Assembly: GCF_036588685.1 (NCBI RefSeq)
Contig: NC_086384.1
Span: 10,740,195 to 10,804,194, forward strand
Source of the DNA: Mytilus trossulus
Taxonomy: Eukaryota > Mollusca > Bivalvia > Mytilida > Mytilidae
Direction of reading: 5' to 3'
Length of the DNA: 64,000 bases
The notes under the pieces are model-generated. The model was not told the DNA's origin. It worked only from the letters and a program-made list of their open reading frames with translations, and made no database searches. How positions within the stretch are numbered: position 1 is the stretch's first letter; every line of letters begins with the position of its first letter. The translations under genes and the position numbers were made by a program. This document shows, in pieces, positions 24,701-33,149 of the stretch.

Positions 24701-27183
24701 CCTTTATTTATATGGTAAAAGTTGTGTGTACTTTTGCTGTTCAGATTTTGATTTCCTTGAGCATGTTGAGTGAAAACAAAACGCAAACGAATATTTCGGA
24801 ATATAACTTTAGTATACAAAATGAATTTTAAGGAAACATTAAAACAATGCATTAATCATGCAGGCTAACACATATAATGTGGGTCGGCCATGAACCTGGT
24901 AATAATGTGGAAGTATCATATTTGTCTTTACTGAGTGAATAACTCTTAAAACATGATTAAAGCATTTAAAGTATATGCATGTAATAATATTACAAACTAT
25001 ACCTTCATACTTTATAGAATTACTACAATAGATATATATATATAATTTTAACGTTAAAGAAATCATATCAAATAAAATACTTTTAGATAAGGATGTAACC
25101 TTTGATTTATGTCCAATTGATACTATTCGTAATTGTCACACATGCTGGTTGTACCCGTTCACAAAAAGTGGAGTCATATGTGATATCACTTCAGAAGGAG
25201 AAAATCATACCAATATCAGGCTACAATTAATTGATGGCTCCTTTGTGGAAAGAATCAACAAGGACCACGGTACGTAAACACACAATTGGCCGAGCCCTTC
25301 CAAAATTAAAATGTTATTTCCGTAACATGCTCTCCGTAACAACGTTAAAACCATACATAAACAAACAGACAGGTTTGCTTTAGCTTGTAATTTTATGTGT
25401 GTACCATAAAAACGCGTTTCAGATTTTTGCATTGTTTTGATTACGAATCTATTTGGTTTTAGGGTCGGTATTTTTGCTATTACATTTTTCATACAAAATG
25501 TGTTTCTGTCAATGCTTCAAAACCCAAATTAGTTAGCGAATGAAGCGTTTAGTTTTATTTTGCAATGTTAATAGTATGTTTACAGTCCTTAAGACAATAA
25601 AATTATTTCAAATCGTGTTAATGCTATTTAAAAATACAAGTTATGTGTAATCATTACAATAATACATTGAAAAAAGTAAAATCACAAAAATACTGAACTC
25701 AGAGGAAAATCAATTTGGAAAGTCCATAATCACATGGCAAAATCAAAAAACAAAACGCATCAAAAACGGATGGACAAGAACTGTCATATTCCTGACTTGG
25801 TACAGGCATTTTCAAATGTAGAAAATGGTGGATTAAACCTGGTTCTATAGCGCTAACCCTCTCACTTTAATAACAGTCTCATCAAATTCCGTTACATTTA
25901 CACGATGCGTTAAATAAACAGTCACAATCAATAAAATAGTCAAAATATGGGAACATCAGTCAGGAAGGATGCAAATGATCATTTTGGTATTGCCTTTTGT
26001 GAAAAAGTGTATCTTATATTTTTTAGAGTTTTTTCGTTCGATCTTTACAGCTTTCTGCCATACGCTGAAAGTAACATAAGAGTAACGGAATAGCTCTGAA
26101 AAATGGGACCCCCTCCTCATCATTTGATGGAATAATTTCCCTAAAACGCTATCGTAAATATTGAATGTCAATTTAGACTACTGGAAGGATTTTTTTTAAT
26201 AATACCAGAGTGACTGTATTTTTATAAAATACTATATAAAAAGTAGAGATGTCATAATTCTAAACTTATATTAAAAAGCAAGGAGAATACTTAAGTGGAT
26301 TTAAAACTTAAAATTCACACTCTATAGGAAAATTTTATACCGCTATTGGTGTATTGAAATATCGGAAGAACCGGAAAAAAGTGTTCTTTGGCCTATTTAA
26401 CTCATTTTATTCGTACGTCAGTGACGAAACGCCCGCCTGACGTACACAATGTTTATCCTGGTACCTAAGGTTGTATTAAACCTATTCAATTATAAGTTAT
26501 TTAAACTTTCTTGTGCACATGTTTTTGCAGATGAAAAGCTAGGGGGTTGTTTTCCTCCTGATTCCTTGGTAATTGGGGTTAATAACAAAACCATCAAGAT
26601 GAAATCTCTGAGAGTCGGCGAGACCATCTTAACTGTCGATGCACATGGGAGATACACATATACTAAAGTTATACTAATGTTCCACAACGACAGCAAAGGC
26701 AAGCTCAAATACCGTAAGATAGTAACTGAAAACGGACATTCTATTGAAATAAGTCTCGAACATTTAATATATACGGCAAAAAGACGAAACGACAAAATTG
26801 AGGTCAAAGCTGCTGGAAACATCAAAGAAGGAGATTTCATTCATGTGTTCGATAAATACAGAGGATATACAAAAGCTGCCCGCGTCGTTCGTATATCTGA
26901 AGAAGTGAAAACCGGACTATACGCACCTTTGACAGAAACTGGAAATCTGATTGTCGACGACCATCTGGTATCATCGTATGCTACCTATGAGGACCAAGAC
27001 ATTGTACATTTGATGTTTTTGCCCTGGCGATTAGCGTTCAAGTTCAACGCCTGGATGTGGGATCAGGAACCATATTGGCCAATCGAAAGTGGGGCGCATT
27101 GGTCTTTGAAAGGTTTCTTTATGTTTGCAAATCTTCGCTGTTACCTCTTCAATGAAGAATACTGCGAGTACATGAATTTCTAA
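12793..27183 (+). CDS. Secreted EGF-repeat protein with C-terminal Hedgehog-type Hint (Hog) domain
   Basis: Eleven exons join in frame to 607 aa: 12793-12795 (ATG only), 13318-13554, 13937-14000, 15507-15629, 16329-16439, 18682-18855, 21040-21153, 22967-23077, 24182-24232, 25087-25269 and 26531-27183. Residues 1-21 are a signal peptide (IVLSIFTLAITIGVSSS). Residues 24-101 have a W..V.Y...GMV pattern that may be an SH3-like fold. EGF repeats lie in exons 4, 7 and 8 with spacing such as CxxxxCxxxxC...CxCxxGYTGxxC; exon 6 carries seven Cys. The C-terminus from Cys397 is a Hog domain. Nearly all internal introns are phase 1, typical of shuffled EGF modules. Hog domains self-cleave, so the EGF-bearing N-part is probably released. 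Intron 3 appears to start with GC (see finding). Not Hedgehog itself: there is no HhN signalling domain. I give no gene symbol. Confidence 0.8.
14279..15033. repeat. Inverted repeats enclosing a family B copy (intronic)
   Basis: About 75 bp at 14279-14358 (GAAAAAAAGACAAATATTGT, then CTCGATTATTTTTTG) recurs inverted at about 14955-15030 (CAAAAAATAATCGAGACAAT, then ATTTGTCTTTTTTTC). The arms are nearly identical, so the arrangement is fairly recent. Between them lies a family B repeat (about 14590-14905). No coding content. Confidence 0.65.
14590..14905 (+). repeat. Mussel repeat family B copy
   Basis: Contains GGGTTACAAACTAAAACTGA, CTGACTTGGTACAGGGCATT, GGTGGGTTGAACCTG and GGCATGCCAAACCTCCCGCT. 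The same order occurs inverted at 24380-24700, 29575-29885 and 55290-55610, and a related variant at 18005-18310 and 25675-25965. No ORF of interest. Confidence 0.65.
16571..16690 (+). mobile_element. One-ended fragment of the TTAA-flanked MITE
   Basis: AAAGGTGGTACCTAACACTT, then AAAATTAATTTGGCTCGTTT and ACCTTGACCCTTTTACAAAA, match the left half of the complete element at 19635-19915. The right half is missing. Confidence 0.6.
17247..17850 (-). repeat. Cluster of three family C repeat fragments
   Basis: Three successive copies of the block 'gcgccagacgcgcgtttcgtctacaaaagactcatcagtgac' (quoted in parts: CCAGACGCGCGTTTCGTC, AAGACTCATCAGTGAC) lie at about 17247-17325, 17590-17690 and 17735-17850. 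They are inverse to the copies at 24.0, 46.6 and 58.2 kb (GACGAAACGCGCGTCTGGCG). Another fragment lies at 20375-20470. Intronic; no gene. Confidence 0.6.
18005..18310 (+). repeat. Mussel repeat family B variant
   Basis: Starts AAAAAGTAAAATCACAAAAT and contains TTTCTGACTTGGTACAGACA, AGAAAATGATGGATTAAACC and ACCTCTCACTTGTATGACAG. The closest copy in the window is 25675-25965. Intronic. Confidence 0.65.
19635..19915. mobile_element. 281-bp MITE with TTAA target duplication
   Basis: Ends read TTAAGGTGGTACCCAACACT and AGTGTTAGGTACCACCTTAA, inverted repeats of about 16 bp with TTAA outside each. It is complete and non-coding. The terminal GGTGGTA is shared with the 599-bp element at 7616-8214, so the two probably belong to one family. 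It lies in the long intron between the exons ending at 18855 and starting at 21040. Confidence 0.75.
23303..23405 (+). repeat. tRNA-like, possibly SINE, sequence
   Basis: AGTAGTCTAGCAAAGTCGG resembles a polymerase III A box region, and GTTCGAATCC at 23371-23380 is a good B box 60 bp further on. The arms do not fold into a clean cloverleaf, so this is more likely the head of a tRNA-derived SINE than a tRNA gene. Intronic. Confidence 0.4.
23690..24050 (+). repeat. Family C repeat copy, nearly complete
   Basis: Reads from ACGTTTCGTCCCCGAGGATA through TTCTTATCCCAGGCATGGAT, TCCTCAATGCTCTTGAAC, GAGCGTCACTGGTGAGTC and GACGAAACGCGCGTCTGGCG. It is the fullest copy of family C in the window. The 115-aa antisense ORF across it is a by-product of the repeat. 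Confidence 0.65.
24290..24700 (-). repeat. Family A and B repeat fragments, inverted
   Basis: GGATGGCGAGTTGTTTCATT followed by GTCACTCACACCACAGC is the family A head in reverse. Then GCGTTTCCCTCGGTTTTAGT and GAACAGCGGTATACTACTGT are family B in reverse. Intronic, between the exons ending at 24232 and starting at 25087. Confidence 0.6.
25675..25965 (+). repeat. Mussel repeat family B variant
   Basis: Near-copy of 18005-18310: AAAAAGTAAAATCACAAAAA, CCTGACTTGGTACAGGCATT, GAAAATGGTGGATTAAACCT and ACCCTCTCACTTTAATAACA occur in the same order. Both copies lie in introns of the EGF-Hog gene. Confidence 0.65.
26531..27183 (+). CDS. Last exon of the EGF-Hog gene: Hog (Hint plus adduct-recognition) domain
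   Basis: Acceptor TTTTTGCAG ends at 26530; the exon is 653 nt and ends in TAA. The domain starts at Cys397 (GGCFPPDS, codon 26548-26550; Hedgehogs have GGCFPG). S465-L-E-H468 corresponds to the TxxH block. GLYAPLTETGNLIVDDHLV and SSYATYE correspond to the APLT..GT..V..VLASCYAV block, with Ser539 where Hedgehog has Cys. LPWRLAFKF followed by an HW and aromatic tail resembles the adduct-recognition region of true Hog domains, so this is Hog and not an intein or simple Hint. At the position of the Asp that activates cholesterol, the sequence has His442 (VILMFHND versus VILFMDRN in Drosophila). The alignment is by eye and from memory. Confidence 0.85.
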
Positions 27184-27191
27184 AATACCTC

Positions 27192-27197
27192 AATAAA
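27192..27197 (+). terminator. Poly(A) signal of the EGF-Hog gene
   Basis: AATAAA lies nine bases after the stop codon at 27181-27183. If used, the 3' UTR would be very short (about 30 nt). Confidence 0.5.
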
Positions 27198-27429
27198 GAA
27201 GTTAGCAATTTAGTCATATCTGTTCATGTTGTTTAAATTAAAAAAAATATACAACTAATCGATATCATAGGTTACATTTGAAATGAGTTTGCCATCGAAT
27301 TCTATTTATGCCAAACAGCTTTAACGTTTTCCAAGGGTAGAAATCGATCTTTCAATGTTTCTCCAAATTATATGTTTAAACGCGATCAAAATTAACCAGG
27401 CTGAATAATTAATCTTGCATTCCAATGCT

Positions 27430-27690
27430 AAAAACCAACGGTCAAACCCATACAAAAAACAAGAAACATGTTGAAACTACAACAAGAAACGACAACAACT
27501 GAACATCAGATTCCGGACTTAGGACAGGGGGTTAAACGTTTTAATAGGTACCAACCATCACCCTTTTTCTGAAACAACAGTGTAACATCACAACATAGAA
27601 CGACACGCTAAAAAAATATCAACTGAAATGGCTTAACCCAATCAAAAGACATATAAACACAAGTGAACATATACCTGAACGAATAATTTT
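27430..27690 (+). repeat. Family A repeat, 3' part
   Basis: Contains CCAACGGTCAAACCCATACA, AGATTCCGGACTTAGGACAG and GTGTAACATCACAACATAGA, matching the second half of the family A copies at 29886-30300 and 30586-30970. Confidence 0.55.
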
Positions 27691-27783
27691 GATAAATACA
27701 AAATCAATAAAATAAGGGGTTCTATTTCAAATGTGACGTCACTTTGTTCGTTTAGGCTTTGACTAACTCGGCTGCGTATTTTT

Positions 27784-28584
27784 ATGTGCAAGATTATGTT
27801 TTTTTATGTTATGTATCCGTTTTTTATTCTGTCGATAGTCAACACTTCGGTTTTATCAAGTATATCTATAATATCTGAACTTGGAAGATTTCCAATATAT
27901 TTTAATATTATAAAAGGAATGTTATTGTACTGGTATAGATTAGAGAATTTAGGTGATAATTTTCCTCTATTAAAAGAGGCATATACACAATCAAAGACAC
28001 TACATCACATGAATATAACATCATGGTATGGTTCAATAAATGTTGTTTTTAAAATACTTGGTATTGAATATACAAATGCCATAAATGCTCCATTTTGTGA
28101 ATCCTTATACAAATTTAAGAAATATATACAAACCAAGCTATCAATATTGTTTATTAGCTGTTGGAAAAAACAAATAGATAAATTTTCAGACAGTAAACTG
28201 AAAACCTACCTTTTATATAAAACAAATTTTGGTTTTGAAAAATATCTAACATTGATCAAGAATTTTGAACTTAGAAGAAGTTTTACTAAATTACGTGTAT
28301 CTTCTCATAGATTACAAATAGAATTAGGTAGATATCAGGGTATTCCCCGAATTAACAGAATATGTAATAAATGTTCTTCCAATACTGTCGAAGATGAGGC
28401 TCATTTTCTATTTGATTGTAACAAATTTGAGGATGATAGAAATTGTATGTTAGCTAGTATTGCACAATATAATTCTTATTTTAATCATATGAACAGTCAA
28501 AGCAAAATTATCTGGTTATTTAGTGTAGAAAATGTTGAGTTACTTAAAATAATATGTAATTTTATATACAAACATCTTCCTTAG
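27784..28584 (+). pseudogene. C-terminus of a 5'-truncated non-LTR retrotransposon ORF2
   Basis: An open frame of 266 codons. From about residue 30 it reads like the region after the reverse transcriptase in CR1/Jockey-type elements: ELGRFPIYFNIIKGMLLYWYR, LRVSSHRLQIELGRYQG and the zinc-knuckle-like CNKCSSNTVEDEAHFLFDC. The endonuclease and catalytic RT are missing, so the copy was truncated at its 5' end on insertion. The intact final frame suggests a young copy. It has its own 3' UTR and (TATCT)n tail downstream. The first 25 or so residues are probably not element-derived. Confidence 0.75.
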
Positions 28585-29300
28585 TGAAGATTAGTTAAAG
28601 GAGATCTATGTGTGTATATACATTTGATTGGACATAGAAAATTATATTCATCTGAATATCACAAACATACTAGCCGATTGGGAAAAAAAAATAAAAATTG
28701 TTAAGATATATTATTTGTTCAAATGTTCTCTTATATCCTTGAGGCATCGTCCCCTGGTATCAACTGCATTCAAGTTACCTATGATGCTTCCTTGTTTGCT
28801 TTTGATACAGGTAGGAAAGAGACATTTACACACATTTTACATGCCTATGGCCCATAAGGTATCGCCCCCTGGTGTCAGCTGCCTTTAGGAAACCATAATG
28901 CTTTCCTATTTGCTGCTGACACAGGATGAGTCATGGACATGTTTAATTTCTACTTTCTTTTTGGCTAATTATTATATATTTAATTGATCCAACTTTTTGT
29001 GTACTATACATATGTGGATATCTATTTTTCTTTTTTTCTTTTTGGGCTACTTGTTTGTTATCTATATCAACCACACTTGCAATAAAATGCATTAGTATTA
29101 AAAAAAAACATACTATAGATTCTTTATCTACGTATTCTTTAAGAACTTAAATAGTTCTCGTTTAACTTTTTTTTTTTTTATCTCATTGTTTGTATTGTAT
29201 TATGAAAAAAATTATTGATGTTGTAATGTTTATGCCCTTTGGGGCCCATAATTGGAAAATAAAATATCTTATCTTATCTTATCTTATCTTATATAGTCAT
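28585..29300 (+). mobile_element. 3' UTR and (TATCT)n tail of the non-LTR element
   Basis: Follows the stop codon of the truncated ORF2. It contains two diverged copies of a 'ggtatcgtcccctggtgtcagctgc' type block (around 28745 and 28858). It ends with GGGGCCCATAATTGGAAAAT AAAA (in two parts) and about seven TATCT repeats at 29264-29294, a typical simple-repeat tail of CR1-like insertions. Confidence 0.65.
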
Positions 29301-29349
29301 TTTATAAAATTTACTGTTTGCAATTGTATGAATTATATATTCTAAATAA

Positions 29350-29530
29350 TAAGGATGTTCTTATCCCAGGCAGAAAACCCTAGCCGTATTGGGCACAGTT
29401 TTTGAACTTTTGGTCCTCGGTGCTTTTCATCTTTGTACTTGTTTTGGTTTTCCAACTTTCCATCTGAGAGTCACTGGTTAGTCTTGTGTGGACGAGCGTA
29501 TTGAGTTCTAAACATGGTACCTTTTGTTAG
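29350..29530 (+). repeat. Family C repeat fragment
   Basis: TTCTTATCCCAGGCAGAAAA, CCTAGCCGTATTGGGCACAG, GGTCCTCGGTGCTTTTCATC and GAGAGTCACTGGTTAGTC follow the order of the fuller copy at 23690-24050; the GACGAAACGCGCG motif is partly deleted. Confidence 0.55.
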
Positions 29531-29574
29531 CTTTTATTCGTTTGTTTCTCTGTCCTATATGTTCTCCCATTTAT

Positions 29575-29885
29575 TTGTAATGTAGTCCTGTAACGGTGTC
29601 ATTGTAATGTTATATTCAACATTGCCATAAAAGCGGGAGTTTTGGCATGCCACAAAACCAGGTTCAACCCATCATTCTTTTTTTAAATGTCCTTTACCAA
29701 GTCAGGAAAATTGTCATTGTTTTATAGTAGTTCATTTCTGTGGGTTACATTTTGATGTTGTGTTTCTGTTGTGTCATTGTTCTCCTCTTGTATTTGATGC
29801 GTTTCCTTCAGTTTTAGTTTGTAACCCGGATTTTTGTTTTCTTCAATCGATTTATGAGTTTCGAAAAGCGTAATACTACTGTTAG
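29575..29885 (-). repeat. Family B repeat copy, inverted
   Basis: CGGGAGTTTTGGCATGCCAC, AGGTTCAACCCATCATTC, CTTTACCAAGTCAGG and GATGCGTTTCCTTCAGTTTT are family B in reverse. It abuts the family A copy that starts at 29886. Confidence 0.6.
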
Positions 29886-30300
29886 ATATAGAAAGATGTG
29901 GTGTGAGTGCCAATGAGACAACTCTCCATCCAAATAACAATTTAAAAAAGTAAACCATTATAGGTCAATATACGGCCTTCAATACGGAGCCTTGGCTAAC
30001 AACAAGCTATAAAGGGCCACAAAATTACTTGACGTGTAAAACCATTCAAACGGGAAAACCAACGGTCTGATCTATATAAAAAAGAGAAACGAGAAACACG
30101 TATAAATTACATAAACAAACGACAACTGCTGTACATCAGAACCCTGACTTAGGACAGGTGCAAACATTTGCAGCGGGATTAAACGTTTTAATGGTACCAA
30201 ACCTTATCCCCTTTTCTGAAACAAAAGCATAACATCACAACATAGAAAAACACACGATAAACGATCAATTGGCAGGTTTAACTCAATAAAAAAAACGCTG
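29886..30300 (+). repeat. Mussel repeat family A, near full length
   Basis: Begins ATATAGAAAGATGTGGTGTG AGTGCCAATGAGACAACTCT (two parts), then AGGTCAATATACGGCCTTCA, GACTTAGGACAGGTGCAAAC and ACGTTTTAATGGTACCAAAC. A second full copy follows at 30586-30970. Non-coding. Confidence 0.7.
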
Positions 30301-30444
30301 CCTTTATTTTAACAGTTTGAAAAAAGTCAAGCATATCAACCTTGAACAAAATGCCGCCGAATAGAATAATTTACACAGGTAAATGAATGTAATTGTGTTG
30401 TAAGGTATAAATGGAGAACTATGGCATGGTATTGGTTGCAAAAA

Positions 30445-30578
30445 TTTGATATTTTTCATTCAAATGCAATATTTTTCATTTAATTGGTATATTTTTTCAT
30501 TTATATGCAATATTTTTTCATTTATATGCAATATTTTTTCATTTGTATGGTATATTTTTTCATTTATATGCAATATAA
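30445..30578 (+). repeat. Short tandem array, unit about 24 bp
   Basis: About six copies of a unit with the core 'atgcaatattttttcattta', alternating with 'atggtatattttttcattt', run up to the start of the next family A copy. Intergenic. Confidence 0.7.
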
Positions 30579-30585
30579 AAAAGAA

Positions 30586-30970
30586 GATGTGGTATGATTG
30601 CCAATGAGACAACTATCCACAAAAGACCAAAATGACACAGACATTATCAACTATAGGTCACCGTACTGCATTCAACAATGAGCAAAGCCCATACCGCATA
30701 GTCAGCTATAAAAGGCCCCGATAGGACAATGTAAAACAATTCAAACGAGAAAAGTAACGGCATTATTTTTATAAAAAACAAATGAACGAAACACAAATAT
30801 GTAACACATAAGCAAACGACAACCACTGAATTACAGGCTCCTGACTAGGGACAGGCACATACATAATTAATGTGGCGGGGTTAAACATGTTAGCGGGATT
30901 CCAACCCTCCTCCTAACCTGGGACAGTGGTGTAACAGTACAACATAAGAGCGAACTATAAAGATCAGTTG
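30586..30970 (+). repeat. Mussel repeat family A, full length
   Basis: Begins AGATGTGGTATGATTGCCAA and runs through TATAGGTCACCGTACTGCAT, TCCTGACTAGGGACAGGCAC and CGGGGTTAAACATGTTAGCG to AACCTGGGACAGTGGTGTAA. This subfamily (CGGGGTTAAACATGTT) is distinct from the preceding copy and matches the inverted copy at 61340-61500. Confidence 0.7.
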
Positions 30971-30999
30971 TAAAAGGCTTAACTTGTCAGATGGACAAA

Positions 31000-32055
31000 A
31001 GCGCAAGTGGACGTGGCCGGGTCCTTATACATCCCGACACAAAAAGACACAATGAACCAGCTTATTATTTATACTAAACAAAACTCAAAATATAACAACT
31101 GATATCTAACAATCGTTTTGTTTGCCTCAAATGTCTTTTTGGCAATGATAGGCATGTCTGTAATCTATTTTTTTTTTATTCTGATTATAATATCATAAAT
31201 ATATAGTGAAAAGGGGCAAAACTTTGATTTCTCAACAAACCAAGATGTCCAACTAATTTGCCGTTTACATGTTGTTCAAAGTGCAATAATAGAATTTAAG
31301 TCATGTACTTAAATTCAGTTATCACGGTGCGCTGTACTATTACAATGGTTGGTTATTAGTGAGTTTGAGAAAACTAAAATTTCATTGGTGGTTAGTGAAC
31401 CATACTATTTGACGTCACAATCCTTTTTTAATTCGGGTCCAACAGGAGAGGCTGCTTAAATAACTTGTTGTTATCAGAGGAAAATTTTATTCATAATATA
31501 TATGCCAGTACGGTTGTCATAATCAGCAATATGCGGGTAACTTCATTTTTCAGTTATATACAACATGTATAAATTATGAGAATAATAATATTAAAGGCTG
31601 TGGCCAAATACTGCCAATTTGTTGTTTGGTTTTAATAAACATCTGGGATAACTTCTGATGAAGCATGTGTATGAGTTGTGGCTAGATTGTGCATACAGAT
31701 TAATAAACGATAAACTGAAAATATTGACACAGAGACTTTGATAGTTTAAAGCAAATTTTGAAATTAAATGGCAATAATTATAAACTACGCAAAACATTGA
31801 ACGTGAACGAACCATTCTGAGAAAGATGTCAAAAAGTATTCATAGAAATGAAAATGTGTCAGTGCTAAAACAACTGCATACAAAATATAAATAAAACCTT
31901 CTACTGCATGGTGGTTCTGTATTAACTAACGAACTATTTTGTCCCCTGACCTAATCACTAAAAACGAACATATGGACACGAAACAAAAGTTTCAAAGTCA
32001 ACAAAACATGACTCAAAGGGCCTACCAAATATCATTGACCAATCCCTCGTTGTTT
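31000..32055. other. Intergenic stretch without recognisable gene
   Basis: AT-rich sequence between repeat copies. The ORFs here are short, lack splice-flanked structure and have no recognisable motif. I see no feature in it. Confidence 0.4.
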
Positions 32056-32059
32056 CCTA

Positions 32060-32145
32060 TTAACTCACATTTGGTCTCTTGTAGAGAGTTGTCTCATTTG
32101 CCATCATACCACAACTTCTTTGTTTCTTTTTTTTTTATATATTAA
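32060..32145 (-). repeat. Family A head, inverted
   Basis: TCTCTTGTAGAGAGTTGTCT followed by CATTTGCCATCATACCACAA and a T-rich run is the inverse of the family A 5' end. Confidence 0.6.
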
Positions 32146-32369
32146 TCACATAATAATGCATGTATGATGCCGACAGAACCCATGGGTCTTGATGTTATCG
32201 ACTTTGTCGAGGCGAGAAAAAAACCCAACAACATGCGAATGTGCATAACACTTGAAATTGTAAACGAACCTGAAATTCCTCATATTTGCATTTCAAATGA
32301 GGATCTTAAAATTAACAAAATTAATTGAACACTTGATGAAGAACGTATGAACAAATACGTCACCAAATA

Positions 32370-32575
32370 TACATAAGACGATGTTGCACGAGTGCCAATG
32401 AGACAACTCTCCACCAAAGTCACAATTTGTATAAAAGAAAAACCATTATAGGTCAAAGTACGGTCTTCATTACGGAACCTTGGCTCACATCAAGCAGTAA
32501 GCTATAAAAGGCCCCAAAAATGACTAGTGTTAAACCATTCAAACTGGAAAACCAACGATCTACTCTATATAAAAA
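32370..32575 (+). repeat. Family A repeat, 5' part
   Basis: GAGTGCCAATGAGACAACTC, TATAGGTCAAAGTACGGTCT and TTACGGAACCTTGGCTCACA match family A. The copy ends near AACGAGAACT, and unique sequence follows. Confidence 0.6.
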
Positions 32576-32702
32576 CGAGAACTGCATAAGAGCGTCGACT
32601 GGGGTATATAAACACCCATACAAGCTTAAAGACCCGTCGTTATCTTTTATGGTAGGGTACTCCAATTTCACGATTTTTTTATACAAAAAAGAACAATCAA
32701 AC

Positions 32703-32855
32703 ATTATATAAATAACACATAGCTGAGAGGGTGATAGAGCAGATTGGTACCCCGAGAAAACATTGTCAACCGCGGCGAAGCCAAGGTTGACAATGCTTTT
32801 TCAAGGGGTACCAATCTGCTCTATCACCCTCTCAGCTATGTGTTATTTAATTTAT
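32703..32855. repeat. 153-bp palindrome (perfect-like hairpin)
   Basis: The arm AACACATAGCTGAGAGGGTG, continuing ATAGAGCAGATTGGTACCCC, is mirrored exactly at 32806-32845. An inner CATTGTCAACC / GGTTGACAATG pair flanks the centre GCGGCGAAGCC. A further partial copy of the arm end (CACCCTCTCAGCTATGTGAT) occurs at 33120. The centre and size resemble the palindromes at 35258 and 39488. Confidence 0.8.
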
Positions 32856-33149
32856 TATACTGAACGTCCTACCATTTTTGTCTTTTACAGATTAGTTTTA
32901 TATCAAAAGGATTTTCTATGACGTCACGTACATAACAACGGTACGAGTATTTGAAATAAACAACAAGATGTTTTTATTTTGACAGTTAAATAATAAAATT
33001 TGATCCAAAACGTAAAACTTAAGCATTGTATTCATCTACTTGATGTAAATTCAATCCATTGTCCTTTAAATTGTCGATGTTTGATTGGTTTAGACGAGAG
33101 GGTAACATTCAAAAAATTGTCACCCTCTCAGCTATGTGATAGAGTAAAA

